Origin: Alistipes sp.
Lineage (GTDB): Bacteria; Bacteroidota; Bacteroidia; Bacteroidales; Rikenellaceae
Assembly (NCBI GenBank): GCA_017631275.1
Contig: JAGBTQ010000005.1
Location: 1 to 64,000 of the forward strand
Length of the DNA stretch: 64,000 bases
Direction: 5' to 3'
Shown here: positions 54,114 to 63,746 of the stretch, one piece after another
Numbering within the stretch: the stretch's first letter is position 1
How the letters are laid out: every line of letters starts with the position of its first letter
The notes under the pieces: model-generated
What the model saw: only the letters and a program-made list of their open reading frames with translations
Told to the model about the DNA's origin: nothing
The model's database searches: none
Program-made: the position numbers and the translations under genes

Positions 54114-54144
54114 TTTGCAAAGATACATTTTTTTTGTACTTTTG
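54114..54144 (+). promoter_or_regulatory. SRP RNA promoter
   Basis: TTTG (54114-54117), 19 nt, TACTTTTG (54137-54144): full consensus, start near 54150. It overlaps the mltG promoter on the other strand. Confidence 0.85.
54118..54125 (-). promoter_or_regulatory. -7 box of the mltG operon
   Basis: TATCTTTG on the minus strand, 17 nt before mltG; no -33 match. It overlaps the spacer of the SRP RNA promoter. Confidence 0.55.
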
Positions 54145-54149
54145 TGCCC

Positions 54150-54251
54150 GGGTAAGTCTTATACGACCAGCTCCTACAGAACCCCCCAGGTGAGGAATCA
54201 AGCAAGGGTATGTGGTTGTAGCGGTGCGATATAAGTAGCTTACCCTTTTTT
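54150..54251 (+). ncRNA. ffs: Signal recognition particle RNA, small bacterial (4.5S) type
   Basis: An approximately 96-nt hairpin RNA. The ends pair as GGGTAAG (54150-54156) with CTTACCC (54239-54245). The apical domain has the SRP core CCCAGGTGAGGAA, then TCAAGCAAGGG, corresponding to the conserved AGGTC-GGAA-AGCA-AGG of Ffh-binding domain IV. A T run (54246-54251) ends it and a consensus promoter starts it. It binds Ffh and FtsY for co-translational targeting of membrane proteins. Confidence 0.93.
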
Positions 54252-54288
54252 CGTATATATACCTAAACCGCTCATTCTGAGTGTTATA

Positions 54289-54906
54289 TTAGGATATAGC
54301 TCTCACTAAAACATATCCAACAACAACATGCGATAGCACGGCTGACACAATCGCAACAACGACAAATATTAGCTTATCCACACTCTTGTTGCACCCCGTA
54401 GATACAGTATATGCCTGATAGCTCCATGCCATTGACCACACAACAACTACCACTGCAATAAGCACCATAATAGCGCTAAACACAGGGTAAAGCTCAAAGC
54501 CAACGGCAGGGCTCTGCACAAATGTTGCATAGTCAATGCGCTCATAGATAATTGCCGGTAGCATAAGCACAACTACGGGCCAATGAGCAAATAGCAGACG
54601 TCCCAACAGCTCGAAGCTCTTAGTCTTAGGGTTGCGAACAAGGGCAAAAGGGATAAACGGCAACGACCATGTAAACCACACAACGATACCAAGCAGCAAG
54701 CTCCACATCAGCGGAACATAGTCTGTTGGCACAAAGCTAAATGCAGATGTTGGCATAAGGCGAAAGTACCAACCAATAATAGACGAGATAATTAACCAGG
54801 CAACACCCCACAACAGAGCATTCTGTGCCGACATCGTCTCAACACGACGCACCACACAGCGCTGAAACCAGCTATAATGCTCGAACTCATTACTACACTT
54901 TGCCAT
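54289..54906 (-). CDS. Multi-pass membrane protein, Yip1-like
   Basis: 205 residues with five hydrophobic segments after a polar N-terminus (MAKCSNEFEHYSWFQRCVV). The layout resembles bacterial Yip1-domain proteins but no motif proves this. Third gene of the TPR/barrel operon, 19 nt after the barrel gene. Confidence 0.6.
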   Translation of the reverse strand: MAKCSNEFEHYSWFQRCVVRRVETMSAQNALLWGVAWLIISSIIGWYFRLMPTSAFSFVPTDYVPLMWSLLLGIVVWFTWSLPFIPFALVRNPKTKSFELLGRLLFAHWPVVVLMLPAIIYERIDYATFVQSPAVGFELYPVFSAIMVLIAVVVVVWSMAWSYQAYTVSTGCNKSVDKLIFVVVAIVSAVLSHVVVGYVLVRAIS

Positions 54907-54925
54907 AATCCAAAATTATACTATC

Positions 54926-56593
54926 TTAAAAATCAATTTTCACACCAGCCTTAAAGCCAATACCTGGCTTATAATAGTAGGCATAGTCGTAAATATGTTT
55001 GCTATTGAGTAGATTTTGTCCCTGGGCAAACACCTCAACAATACGACTAACACGATAGCTAACACCTGCACCAAGATTAAAGGTTGTAGGCGTAGTAAAC
55101 GTTGTCATAGGCTCGCCAGCAAGCTGAGGCAATACCGACCATGAGCGCTTACCCAACAGATCACCATTGATATAGAACTGCCAATCGCGAAGAGTATATT
55201 TAGCATGGATATTACCACGCATTGCCGACTCAGCAAGCATATACTGTGACTTATTCTTGTCGAAATGGTAGTAGAAATCGAGGTCAAACTCAAGACCTGC
55301 TACGGGCAGATACTTTGCACCTACACCCATGAATATGCGTGTATTATTGTCGGCCTCAACGCCAAACTTACCTGGCGCAGTTACATACCAGAACATCGCA
55401 TCACGCATAAAACTTGTACCGGCATAGAGCTGATACGACAGACGTGATGAGAATACCGTACCAGTGAAGCCAAGAGCGATATTATAGTTGCAGCTATTAA
55501 CCATTGAGCTTAGCTTAGTAGCCATTGACGAATAGTCGATATATGGGTTTTGAGCATAGAGCGACGAGATATCGTTCTGCTGAACAGAGCTATTAATCTC
55601 GACATAGGGCACAAACGACGCCTTCTCCAAATCGAACATTACCTTAGCACGTGGAAGCACAAAGTGTGAAGCCTTGTCGCGCATATTAACCTTATCGTAG
55701 AGATAGCCCAAGCCAGCCTCAACAGAGAAGAAACCAAAGCTACGAGCATAGCCGCCACTAACACCAAAGCGCATATCGCCATAGTTTAGATCTTGGCTCG
55801 CCTTCCACATCTCATAGCTAAGCTCAGCAGTGATCTCGTTACCGCTAAAGTCGCGTGCAAACAAAGCCTTGGCACCCGCACTTATCTCGTTCTGCATCTT
55901 ATCGAACTGAGGCAACTTATGAGCCCATACGCCACCATCAACCTCAACAGCAAAGTTTAGATGCTCGATATCAACAAAGTCGTCACCAAAGCGCAGGGCA
56001 AGTTTTGAGTCGTGAAACATGCGGCGCTCAGGAGTATCCATTGCGTAGCTATTAAAGATGTCGTTATCATACGAAAGCGCTGCCTCGAACATACGGCTAC
56101 CAGCAAAAATACCGCCACTGAGCAACACCCTATTCTGCATGTTGAAGCTCTCGCCAATACTACGCTCAACACCCGATGCAGATACTCGAGGTGCAAAATC
56201 ACCAAGATGATCAACACCCACACCAAAGTATCCATACTTAGGGGTCTGAATAGTGTAATGTAGGCGCGCCTCAGAGCCAAGAGGATAGGCCACGGCAGCC
56301 TTGGCAAAAAACTGTTTATATGCCGAATAGTCCCAGTATGAGGCACGAGCAGGCTTGAAGTTGTGCGCCTCGAGATCTATCTGCCAAGATGTAGGCTTAA
56401 CATTATAATCTATATTTGTCTCAAACTTTGAGTCGTCATCAACGAATGTTGGTGCTAAGAGTTTTGTGGCAGAGGCAATCTCGGGAGTATATGTAGTAAC
56501 AATCTCCACATTACCACCCTGCGCCATAGCTGCAGGAGTAGCACACAAAACAAAAGATGCTATAATTAACAATGCGACATGTACTCGTTTCAT
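54926..56593 (-). CDS. Outer-membrane beta-barrel protein, TonB-receptor-like without plug
   Basis: 555 residues with signal peptide (ends AAMAQ), followed by alternating beta-strand sequence throughout and a C-terminal Phe (KAGVKIDF), the signal for outer-membrane insertion. C-terminal GVSYRVSRIVEVFAQGQNLLNSKHIYDY resembles the last strands of TonB-dependent receptors, but the N-terminal plug and TonB box are absent. It lies 7 nt after the TPR gene; this pair is common in Bacteroidota. Function not known. Confidence 0.82.
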   Translation of the reverse strand: MKRVHVALLIIASFVLCATPAAMAQGGNVEIVTTYTPEIASATKLLAPTFVDDDSKFETNIDYNVKPTSWQIDLEAHNFKPARASYWDYSAYKQFFAKAAVAYPLGSEARLHYTIQTPKYGYFGVGVDHLGDFAPRVSASGVERSIGESFNMQNRVLLSGGIFAGSRMFEAALSYDNDIFNSYAMDTPERRMFHDSKLALRFGDDFVDIEHLNFAVEVDGGVWAHKLPQFDKMQNEISAGAKALFARDFSGNEITAELSYEMWKASQDLNYGDMRFGVSGGYARSFGFFSVEAGLGYLYDKVNMRDKASHFVLPRAKVMFDLEKASFVPYVEINSSVQQNDISSLYAQNPYIDYSSMATKLSSMVNSCNYNIALGFTGTVFSSRLSYQLYAGTSFMRDAMFWYVTAPGKFGVEADNNTRIFMGVGAKYLPVAGLEFDLDFYYHFDKNKSQYMLAESAMRGNIHAKYTLRDWQFYINGDLLGKRSWSVLPQLAGEPMTTFTTPTTFNLGAGVSYRVSRIVEVFAQGQNLLNSKHIYDYAYYYKPGIGFKAGVKIDF

Positions 56594-56600
56594 ACTAACC

Positions 56601-59576
56601 TTATTTTATTGAGTTAATACGCTCTTTAACCTCGTCGATGATGCCATCATTCTGCTCTGGATAGCCATCGACAATACTCTGATATGTTGCTCGCGCCTGG
56701 AACGCATTGTCACGCTTAAGCATGATATCGCCAAGCAATATAAAGCACTTTGCCTGCCAATAAACCGAGCCACAATCACCCAAATCGTAGACCATCTGCT
56801 CGGCCTTATCGATGTTATCGTTGTTAAACTCACGCTCAACAAGACGATAGTAAGCCTCAGCGCCCTCAGACGTTGTGCGATTAGTGGCAAGGAGCTCAAA
56901 TATATCATAAGCACCGCTCTCGCCTCGATTATACATCACACGACCATTAATCAGCATAGCCTTGCGCTTAGCACCCTCCGAGGCATCCTCCATCTTCTTC
57001 ACATCGTCTGCCATTGCCAAAAGTTCATCGTCGCCAGCATACTCCAACGTAGCGTTTACATAACCCTCAGATGCCTTTCTGCGCTTTGCTGGGTCATGAG
57101 CTGCATCGTAGAGCTTGCGATAGGCAGATGCGGCCTTTTCGTATTTCTTCATATCGAAACACATTGACGCCATGGTTGTGAGCACTCGCTCGTTGTACTG
57201 ACTATTGCCACGTGCAACAAGCTCCTCCATGGTCTGCAAAGCAAACTCCTTATCACCATTACGAATATACGAGTCACTGAGATAGAAGAGAGCCTCGCTA
57301 CGGTTATATCCATTATCGAAATCATCGAGATAGGCACGCAGCTTAGTAATTGAACGAGGCATATCACCCTCGAGATATACCGTACGGGCAGCAGCAAAGG
57401 TCAACGAATCGCGTGCTGCCACACTCATATCGCTCTGCACACCGCAACGCTCCGCATAGGCAAAATATCCGTCGATATCACCACTCGCCACATAGATCTC
57501 ACGAATGCTACGCATAGCCTCTAATGCTGCCGATGACTGAGGGTCGTAGGCAACAACCTTCTCATACGACTTGCGGGCATCCTCCTTACGGTCGAGGTTA
57601 AAGTAAGCAAGACCAATATCCGAAAGAGCATTAAGGTAGAATGGCGATGTAGGGTCGCTCGCAACGAAATCCTCAAGCGTAGCCGCACCATCAGAGAAGC
57701 GCTCCAAGGCGATATATGTACGACCAAGTTCATACCATGCATCATCGACATAGTTACCATCAGCATCGCTAACAATGCTCTTAAGCTTATCAATCTTATC
57801 CTCAGGCTTAGACTCTACGCCATCGATGAGTGCAAGCTGATAACGAGCATAGTTGCGCTCGGACGCAGGCGAACCAAGAGCTACCTTATACGCCTTACGA
57901 GCAGCATTGAACTGGCGCTGCGAAAAACGTGTGTCACCCAAGCGGTTGTGAGCGTCATACATATAGCTATCCTTATTCTTATACTCGCGAACAAAGGTGT
58001 CGAATGCCACAGAGGCGTGCTCGAAATCTTTGAGTTGGAATTGGGCATAACCAACACCGTAGTGAGCCAAAAGATACTCCGACTCGCTCTTAGGTGCTAG
58101 ACGAATATAGGACTCATACTTTGTCTTAGCATCCTCGTAGCGACCCTCAAGCATATCTACCTCACCCTGCCAATAGATTGCCAGAGCCTTATACCTGGAG
58201 CTAACACCAATACTCTCTGCCTCCTCGAGCAGCGCTCTTGCCTCAGCAAGCTTACCCTCCTTTATGTCATCGAGCGCACAGAAAACGGCAACCTTCTGCA
58301 ATAGAACACGCAGGTCGCGGTTTGGATTCTTAAAGGTCTTTATCTCATTGTATGCCAAATCATACTTCTTAGAGTTGTAGAAAGCGGCAATTAGCAGAGT
58401 CTGCACCTCCTCGCAGTGTAGTGATTGAGGATACTTATTGAGATATTTTTTGAGAGTATTTTCCGACTCATCGAAGAGGTTACTATCGAGCTCGAAGGTC
58501 AAACGGCCATAGTTGAGCAGAGCATTCTCAGCAATTTCATCATCAAAGCCATCGACCGATGCCATCGAGAATGCCGACTTAGCCTTTGCCTTATCGCCAC
58601 TATAGAGGTAGCACTCGGCAAGGTGGTACGATGCAATCTGCGTGAGTCCATCGCTTGGGCCACACACCGTACGAAGTGGCACAGCAGCATCGCTATAACG
58701 AGCAAGACGATACAGCGAGTAACCCTTAATATAGTTCTCCTGACGACGATACTTCTCTGCGGGATACTCATTAATATATTTCAATGCCAAAGCATACTCC
58801 TCTTTCACGAAATATGACTCCGCCAAAATACGCACAAGGTCGTCACTAACAGTGCGTGTCGATAGAGTAAGGAGTCGCTCACCCTCAGATATAACATAGT
58901 CATAGTTTGCCTCACGATACTCAATCTGCACAAGGTAGAATGGAATAACACTGCGATATGAGTCATGACTCTTTAGCTCGGCAAAACCTTCACGCGCCGT
59001 ATTGTAATCGCCATTGAGGTAGCTAATATATGAGCTATAATACAAGGCATGAGCATAATACTCACTCTTCTCAGGAATTTGCGCAAAGTGACCAGACGCA
59101 GCAACATAGTCGCCATCAACAAAACGGATGTAACCCATGCGTATATCGTAGCGCTCCTTTTCGCGAGCATTCAAGCCCATGTAGTCCACCTTTAGAAGGT
59201 GCTCCTTTGCCGCCTCAAGGTTATTCTCCTCGGCATAGTAGCAAGCAAGCATAAAGCGCATGCGATTGGCATGCTGACTCTGCGGATAGCACTCCATGAA
59301 ATCGAGCATATATTGCACAGCCTCCGACGAGCCAAGTTCCACCTGACAACATACGAGTTGATAATCTACCCACTCGAGCTCATAGCGATCCTTGACAGCA
59401 TCAAGCTGCTTGCGATAATCTTTGAGTGAGAACTTGGCATCAGCCCAACGACGACGCTCAATAAGCTCCTCAATATTCGCCCTTGGCTTCTCAACCGCAA
59501 CAAGGGGCAAAGCCTCTGCTGTAGTAGCAAATGCCACGAGCGACAACAATGCTATAGATACAACTTTCTTTCGCAT
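56601..59576 (-). CDS. Large periplasmic TPR protein
   Basis: 991 residues with a signal peptide (ends AEA or after), then many tetratricopeptide-like helical pairs across the whole chain (e.g. ARYSDAAVPLRTVCG, ERFSDGAATLEDFVASDP, KYEKAASAYRKLYDAAHDP), the usual A..Y..A.....P spacing. Such proteins act as periplasmic scaffolds. It is the first gene of an operon with the outer-membrane barrel, so the two may form one envelope complex. The start is the ATG at 59576 (MRKKVVSIALL). Confidence 0.85.
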   Translation of the reverse strand: MRKKVVSIALLSLVAFATTAEALPLVAVEKPRANIEELIERRRWADAKFSLKDYRKQLDAVKDRYELEWVDYQLVCCQVELGSSEAVQYMLDFMECYPQSQHANRMRFMLACYYAEENNLEAAKEHLLKVDYMGLNAREKERYDIRMGYIRFVDGDYVAASGHFAQIPEKSEYYAHALYYSSYISYLNGDYNTAREGFAELKSHDSYRSVIPFYLVQIEYREANYDYVISEGERLLTLSTRTVSDDLVRILAESYFVKEEYALALKYINEYPAEKYRRQENYIKGYSLYRLARYSDAAVPLRTVCGPSDGLTQIASYHLAECYLYSGDKAKAKSAFSMASVDGFDDEIAENALLNYGRLTFELDSNLFDESENTLKKYLNKYPQSLHCEEVQTLLIAAFYNSKKYDLAYNEIKTFKNPNRDLRVLLQKVAVFCALDDIKEGKLAEARALLEEAESIGVSSRYKALAIYWQGEVDMLEGRYEDAKTKYESYIRLAPKSESEYLLAHYGVGYAQFQLKDFEHASVAFDTFVREYKNKDSYMYDAHNRLGDTRFSQRQFNAARKAYKVALGSPASERNYARYQLALIDGVESKPEDKIDKLKSIVSDADGNYVDDAWYELGRTYIALERFSDGAATLEDFVASDPTSPFYLNALSDIGLAYFNLDRKEDARKSYEKVVAYDPQSSAALEAMRSIREIYVASGDIDGYFAYAERCGVQSDMSVAARDSLTFAAARTVYLEGDMPRSITKLRAYLDDFDNGYNRSEALFYLSDSYIRNGDKEFALQTMEELVARGNSQYNERVLTTMASMCFDMKKYEKAASAYRKLYDAAHDPAKRRKASEGYVNATLEYAGDDELLAMADDVKKMEDASEGAKRKAMLINGRVMYNRGESGAYDIFELLATNRTTSEGAEAYYRLVEREFNNDNIDKAEQMVYDLGDCGSVYWQAKCFILLGDIMLKRDNAFQARATYQSIVDGYPEQNDGIIDEVKERINSIK

Positions 59577-59596
59577 AATCACATATATAATATGTG

Positions 59597-59626
59597 CAAA
59601 GATAGTAAATTTTCTAATAAATCAAA
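59597..59626 (-). promoter_or_regulatory. Promoter of the TPR operon
   Basis: On the minus strand TTTG (59626-59623), 18 nt, TATCTTTG (59604-59597). Confidence 0.7.
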
Positions 59627-59695
59627 AGGAAAAAAGGAACGATTATTGCCTTTAACAACCGAAAATTACAGGTTTAAAAGATATTTAACTACGAA

Positions 59696-60718
59696 ATGCG
59701 AAGATTTATAATCGGACTACTCCTTATAAGCAGTTGCTCAACCACTGTAACGCCAACCGAAGAGGTGGCACAGAGCGTAAAGTGTACAACAGTAAAATAC
59801 ACCGATATCGAGAGTCGCAATTTTGCGGCACTGACCACGGCTGACGACGCAGTAAACCTTGCCTTTAAGATCTCGGGGCGTGTGGTTGACATCCCTGTGG
59901 CTAAGGGTCAATTAGTAAGGCGCGGCGAGCTTCTTGCCCAGCTCGATAGGCGTGATGTAGAGCTTCAGATGAAAGCTGCCAAAGCCACTTATACCGAGGC
60001 ACTTCTGCGCCTTGAACGAGGACAACGTCTAATTGAACACAATGCCATATCGAAGCAGGAGGTGGAGGCTTTAGAGAGCAAGGCCGAGCAGGCAAAATCG
60101 TCATACGACAACAGCATAGATCTACTCAAGGATACGCGCATTGTTGCACCATTTGACGGCATCATAGAGCGCACCTATGTCGATACATACGAGCGAGTAA
60201 ACTCAGGACAGACCATAGTGCGATTAGTCAATCCCGTGAGCACCACAGTGGGCTTCACTGCGCCCGAAAATCTCGTATCGGTTCTCGATAGGCCAACAAC
60301 ACGTTTTGAGGTTATATTCGATGCCTACCCAGACGTAAAATTTAGCGCCAAGATAAAGAGTTTTGCACGCACATCGTCCGACGCTTTAGGCTTTCCCGTA
60401 TCACTACGTCTTGTAGGTATCGACAATGCAAAATATAAGATTTCGCCAGGCATGACATGTATTGCTGAGGTGATAACACCCGAAAAAAATAGTCACACCG
60501 CCGTAGTACCACTAACGGCAATATATGCGCCTATATCGGGTCAAGACTACGTATGGATAGTAAACAACGAGAGCCGTGTGGAGCTACGAAAGGTAAAGAT
60601 AGGAACACTCAACGGAAGCGACTCTGTGGAACTCATAGATGGTGTCACTGAGGGCGAAAGAATAGTGACAGTAGGTGTATATAAACTTCATGAAAATCAA
60701 CTTGTTCGCATAATATAA
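59696..60718 (+). CDS. RND efflux periplasmic adaptor (membrane fusion protein)
   Basis: 340-residue lipoprotein (lipobox LISSC, Cys14) of the AcrA/HlyD type. Lipoyl-like half-motifs flank the hairpin: GRVVDIPVAKGQLVRRGELLAQLD and DTRIVAPFDGIIERTYVDTYERV; the coiled hairpin between them is about 70 residues. It links the inner-membrane pump to the outer-membrane channel. 5 nt before the RND pump gene, as usual. Confidence 0.93.
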   Translation: MRRFIIGLLLISSCSTTVTPTEEVAQSVKCTTVKYTDIESRNFAALTTADDAVNLAFKISGRVVDIPVAKGQLVRRGELLAQLDRRDVELQMKAAKATYTEALLRLERGQRLIEHNAISKQEVEALESKAEQAKSSYDNSIDLLKDTRIVAPFDGIIERTYVDTYERVNSGQTIVRLVNPVSTTVGFTAPENLVSVLDRPTTRFEVIFDAYPDVKFSAKIKSFARTSSDALGFPVSLRLVGIDNAKYKISPGMTCIAEVITPEKNSHTAVVPLTAIYAPISGQDYVWIVNNESRVELRKVKIGTLNGSDSVELIDGVTEGERIVTVGVYKLHENQLVRII

Positions 60719-60723
60719 CAGCA

Positions 60724-63700
60724 ATGTTCAACATTACAAAATATGCAATTAGCAACCGTGCTGTAGTGCGCCTAGTAATAGCCACAATCATCATCGGTGG
60801 CATATACTCGTTTCTCGTTTTAGGCAAGCGCGAGGACTCGACATTCACAATCAAAAGTGCCGTGGTAACATGCACCTACCCTGGAGCAACGCCCGAGATG
60901 GTTGAGAGTCTTGTTGTGGAGCCCCTGGAGCGAGAGCTACGCACGTTGCAGTCGGTTGACGAGATTGTCTCGGAGTCGCACTTTGGCTATGCTCGACTAA
61001 TGGTCAAGCTCGAGCCAAAGACCAAAGCGCAGAGAGTGCCACAAATATGGAACGAGTTGCGTGCAAAGGTCGATAATGTAAAGCCAAGACTACCGCGCAA
61101 CATAGGTGCAATAAACATTGCCGACGACTTTGGCGATGTCTATGGACTATACTATGCCCTTACCTCTGAAGGGGGCTTCACATGGGACGAGCTACGCAAC
61201 AACGCCATAGAGATACAGAATGAACTATACAGAATAGATGGAATCGACAAAGTGATGCTAAGTGGCGAGCAAGAGGCGGAGATAGTCATCGACATATCAC
61301 CCGCCACACTTGCAGCATTTGACATTCGCCCGAGCGACATAAAGAGCGCGATAAACAGCACCAGCGCAACCATAGCTCTGGGCGAATACACCACCGATGA
61401 GCTAACCGTTGAGCTAAGCGATGGAACACCCTATCTCTCGATAGATGACATTCGTAATCAACTACTTACAGCAAAAGATGGTAAGCAATATCGCTTGGGC
61501 GACGTAACCAAAGTTGAGCATCGCTACCACAAGCCCGAGCGCTACATTGTTCGCCACAATGGCAACGAGGCAATAGCCATTGCCATAGCCACCGACCCCG
61601 AAGAGGATGTAGTGGCAGTGGGCAACGTTGTACAGGAGCAGCTACGCGAGGCTGAGCACAGACTGCCTGCTGGCATGCATATAGCCACAATATACCCCGA
61701 AAACATCATTGCGCGCGAGGCAACCAACGACTTCTTAATAAATCTTATTGAGTCGTTAGCTATAGTAATACTTCTAATAATCATCACTATGGGCTGGCGC
61801 TCGGGTGTTATTGTAAGTAGCTCTCTTATGCTAAGCATTGGCGCTACTCTACTGCTCATGCTCGCACTGGGCGAGAGCCTAAATCGCACCTCGTTAGCAG
61901 GATTTATCATCGCCATGGGCATGCTTGTAGATAATGCTATTGTGGTTGTGGATAATAGCTCGCAGCTGCTTAATCGTGGTGTGGCACTACGTACCGCCAT
62001 AGTCGATGGAGCCACCAAACCAAGCATGGGACTGCTATGCGCAACGCTCATTGCCATAATCTCATTTTTGCCATTACAGCTATCGCCATCATCTGTGGCT
62101 GAGATTATAAAACCTCTATTTAGCGTAATTGCCATATCGCTGATTATGAGTTGGTTGTTAGCACTTACACAAGTCCCCGAGATGTCGCTATCGACACTAA
62201 AGCCACAACAAAGAATAGATGATGACTTTGAGCGTTCAATGTGGTTTCGACCAATTATCGAGATGTTTGTGCGTCACCGCTGGATAGTGCTAACAATAAC
62301 CGTTTTGATCTTTGCACTCTCGCTCGTAACCATGGGCAAGATGCCTCAAAACTTCTTTCCGAAGCTTGCAAAGCCTATGTTTCGTGCCGACGTAATCTTG
62401 GCTGAGGGCTACGACATTTCAGCAACAGAAGAACGCCTTGAGAGCATAACAGAGTGGCTTATGGCGCAACCCGAAGTGAAGCAGGTATCTACAACGGCAG
62501 GAGGCACACCACCCCGCTACTATTTGGCAAGCAGCAGCTATGCATCAAAGCCAAACTACGGCAACATACTCATTGAGCTTCACGAGGTTAGCGAGGTAGA
62601 TAAGCTACAAAAGAGGTTTGATGAATGGGTAGCAGACAACCTTCCTGACGTGTGGCTACGATCGTCGCAATTCAAGCTATCGCCCGTGCCCGATGCCACC
62701 ATCGAGTTTGGTTTTGTTGGCGAAAATATCGACACGCTAAGTGCCCTTACCCAGCGAGCCATGGCAATAATGCTTAGCCACCCGAGCACAACTAATATAC
62801 GCAATAGCTGGGGCAATAGAGTACCTATATACACACCTCGCTACTCACAACTAAAGGGTCAGCGCCTCGGTGTCGATAGGCAAGCCATGGCTGAGGGCGT
62901 AAAGCTCGCAACAGAGGGTGTTGTAGTGGGCAATATGCGCGAGGGCAACAAAGAGCTAAACATCTTACTAAGCACCGATCTCATGGAGCAGGGATCGCTC
63001 GATGCGCTCGGCACAATGCCAATATTCTCGGCTAAGGGCAGAGCATATAGCATGGAGCAAGCAGCAGCGAGCTTTAGCTTCGAGTTTGGGCTGCCAATGA
63101 TACGTCGCATCGACTCACACCGTGTTATGAAGGCGCAGTGCGATCCTAAGAGTGGCGCAAACACAATAGCACTATTCGAGGAGCTTAACACGCAGATAAC
63201 AAACAATATAGACCTACCCGACGGCTACCGCATGGAGATATATGGCGAACAGGAGAGTCGCGAGGAGTCGAACAAGGCCCTTGCCGCACGACTACCTCTC
63301 ACGCTAATACTCATCGTCGTGTTGCTTGTGCTGCTCTTTGGCAACTATCGCGACATGTTGATAATCGTGGCGACAATACCGCTGATATTCATAGGTGTTG
63401 TTGTGGGTTTGGTTGTTAGTGGCAAGATGTTCGACTTTTTCTCGTTGCTCGGCTTGCTCGGTCTTATAGGTATGCACGTTAAGAGTGGCGTGATACTCCT
63501 CATGCGCATAAACGAGCTACGTAGCATGGGACTTCCAACATATAAGGCAGCAACAAAGGCGGCAACAGATCGACTAACACCCGTTATCACCGCATCGGGA
63601 ACAACGGTGCTCGCACTAATACCTCTTCTGTTTGACCCTATGTTTGGCTCGATGGCAGCAACAATCATGGGAGGATTGATAGTAGCGACACTGCTTGTGA

Positions 63701-63741
63701 TAGTCGTTCTTCCGGTTACATATACAATATTTTATAAATAA
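60724..63741 (+). CDS. RND efflux transporter (AcrB/HAE1 superfamily)
   Basis: 1005-residue inner-membrane pump with 12 TM helices and two large periplasmic loops. The TM4 proton-relay segment reads GMLVDNAIVVVDN: the first Asp of the AcrB pair is kept, the second is Asn. TM10-11 show GLLGLIGMHVKSGVILLMRINELRS. The end reads PLLFDPMFGSMAATIMGGLIVATLL. The substrate is unknown: drug, bile salt or heavy metal cannot be told apart here. Flanked by adaptor and TolC-like genes at 5 nt each. Confidence 0.94.
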   Translation: MFNITKYAISNRAVVRLVIATIIIGGIYSFLVLGKREDSTFTIKSAVVTCTYPGATPEMVESLVVEPLERELRTLQSVDEIVSESHFGYARLMVKLEPKTKAQRVPQIWNELRAKVDNVKPRLPRNIGAINIADDFGDVYGLYYALTSEGGFTWDELRNNAIEIQNELYRIDGIDKVMLSGEQEAEIVIDISPATLAAFDIRPSDIKSAINSTSATIALGEYTTDELTVELSDGTPYLSIDDIRNQLLTAKDGKQYRLGDVTKVEHRYHKPERYIVRHNGNEAIAIAIATDPEEDVVAVGNVVQEQLREAEHRLPAGMHIATIYPENIIAREATNDFLINLIESLAIVILLIIITMGWRSGVIVSSSLMLSIGATLLLMLALGESLNRTSLAGFIIAMGMLVDNAIVVVDNSSQLLNRGVALRTAIVDGATKPSMGLLCATLIAIISFLPLQLSPSSVAEIIKPLFSVIAISLIMSWLLALTQVPEMSLSTLKPQQRIDDDFERSMWFRPIIEMFVRHRWIVLTITVLIFALSLVTMGKMPQNFFPKLAKPMFRADVILAEGYDISATEERLESITEWLMAQPEVKQVSTTAGGTPPRYYLASSSYASKPNYGNILIELHEVSEVDKLQKRFDEWVADNLPDVWLRSSQFKLSPVPDATIEFGFVGENIDTLSALTQRAMAIMLSHPSTTNIRNSWGNRVPIYTPRYSQLKGQRLGVDRQAMAEGVKLATEGVVVGNMREGNKELNILLSTDLMEQGSLDALGTMPIFSAKGRAYSMEQAAASFSFEFGLPMIRRIDSHRVMKAQCDPKSGANTIALFEELNTQITNNIDLPDGYRMEIYGEQESREESNKALAARLPLTLILIVVLLVLLFGNYRDMLIIVATIPLIFIGVVVGLVVSGKMFDFFSLLGLLGLIGMHVKSGVILLMRINELRSMGLPTYKAATKAATDRLTPVITASGTTVLALIPLLFDPMFGSMAATIMGGLIVATLLVIVVLPVTYTIFYK

Positions 63742-63746
63742 GAGAT

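Noticed and set aside
60724..63741. Asp to Asn in the RND TM4 relay as an inactivating mutation
   Set aside because: One Asp of the pair is enough in many RND families; the VDNAIVV form is common in functional pumps.
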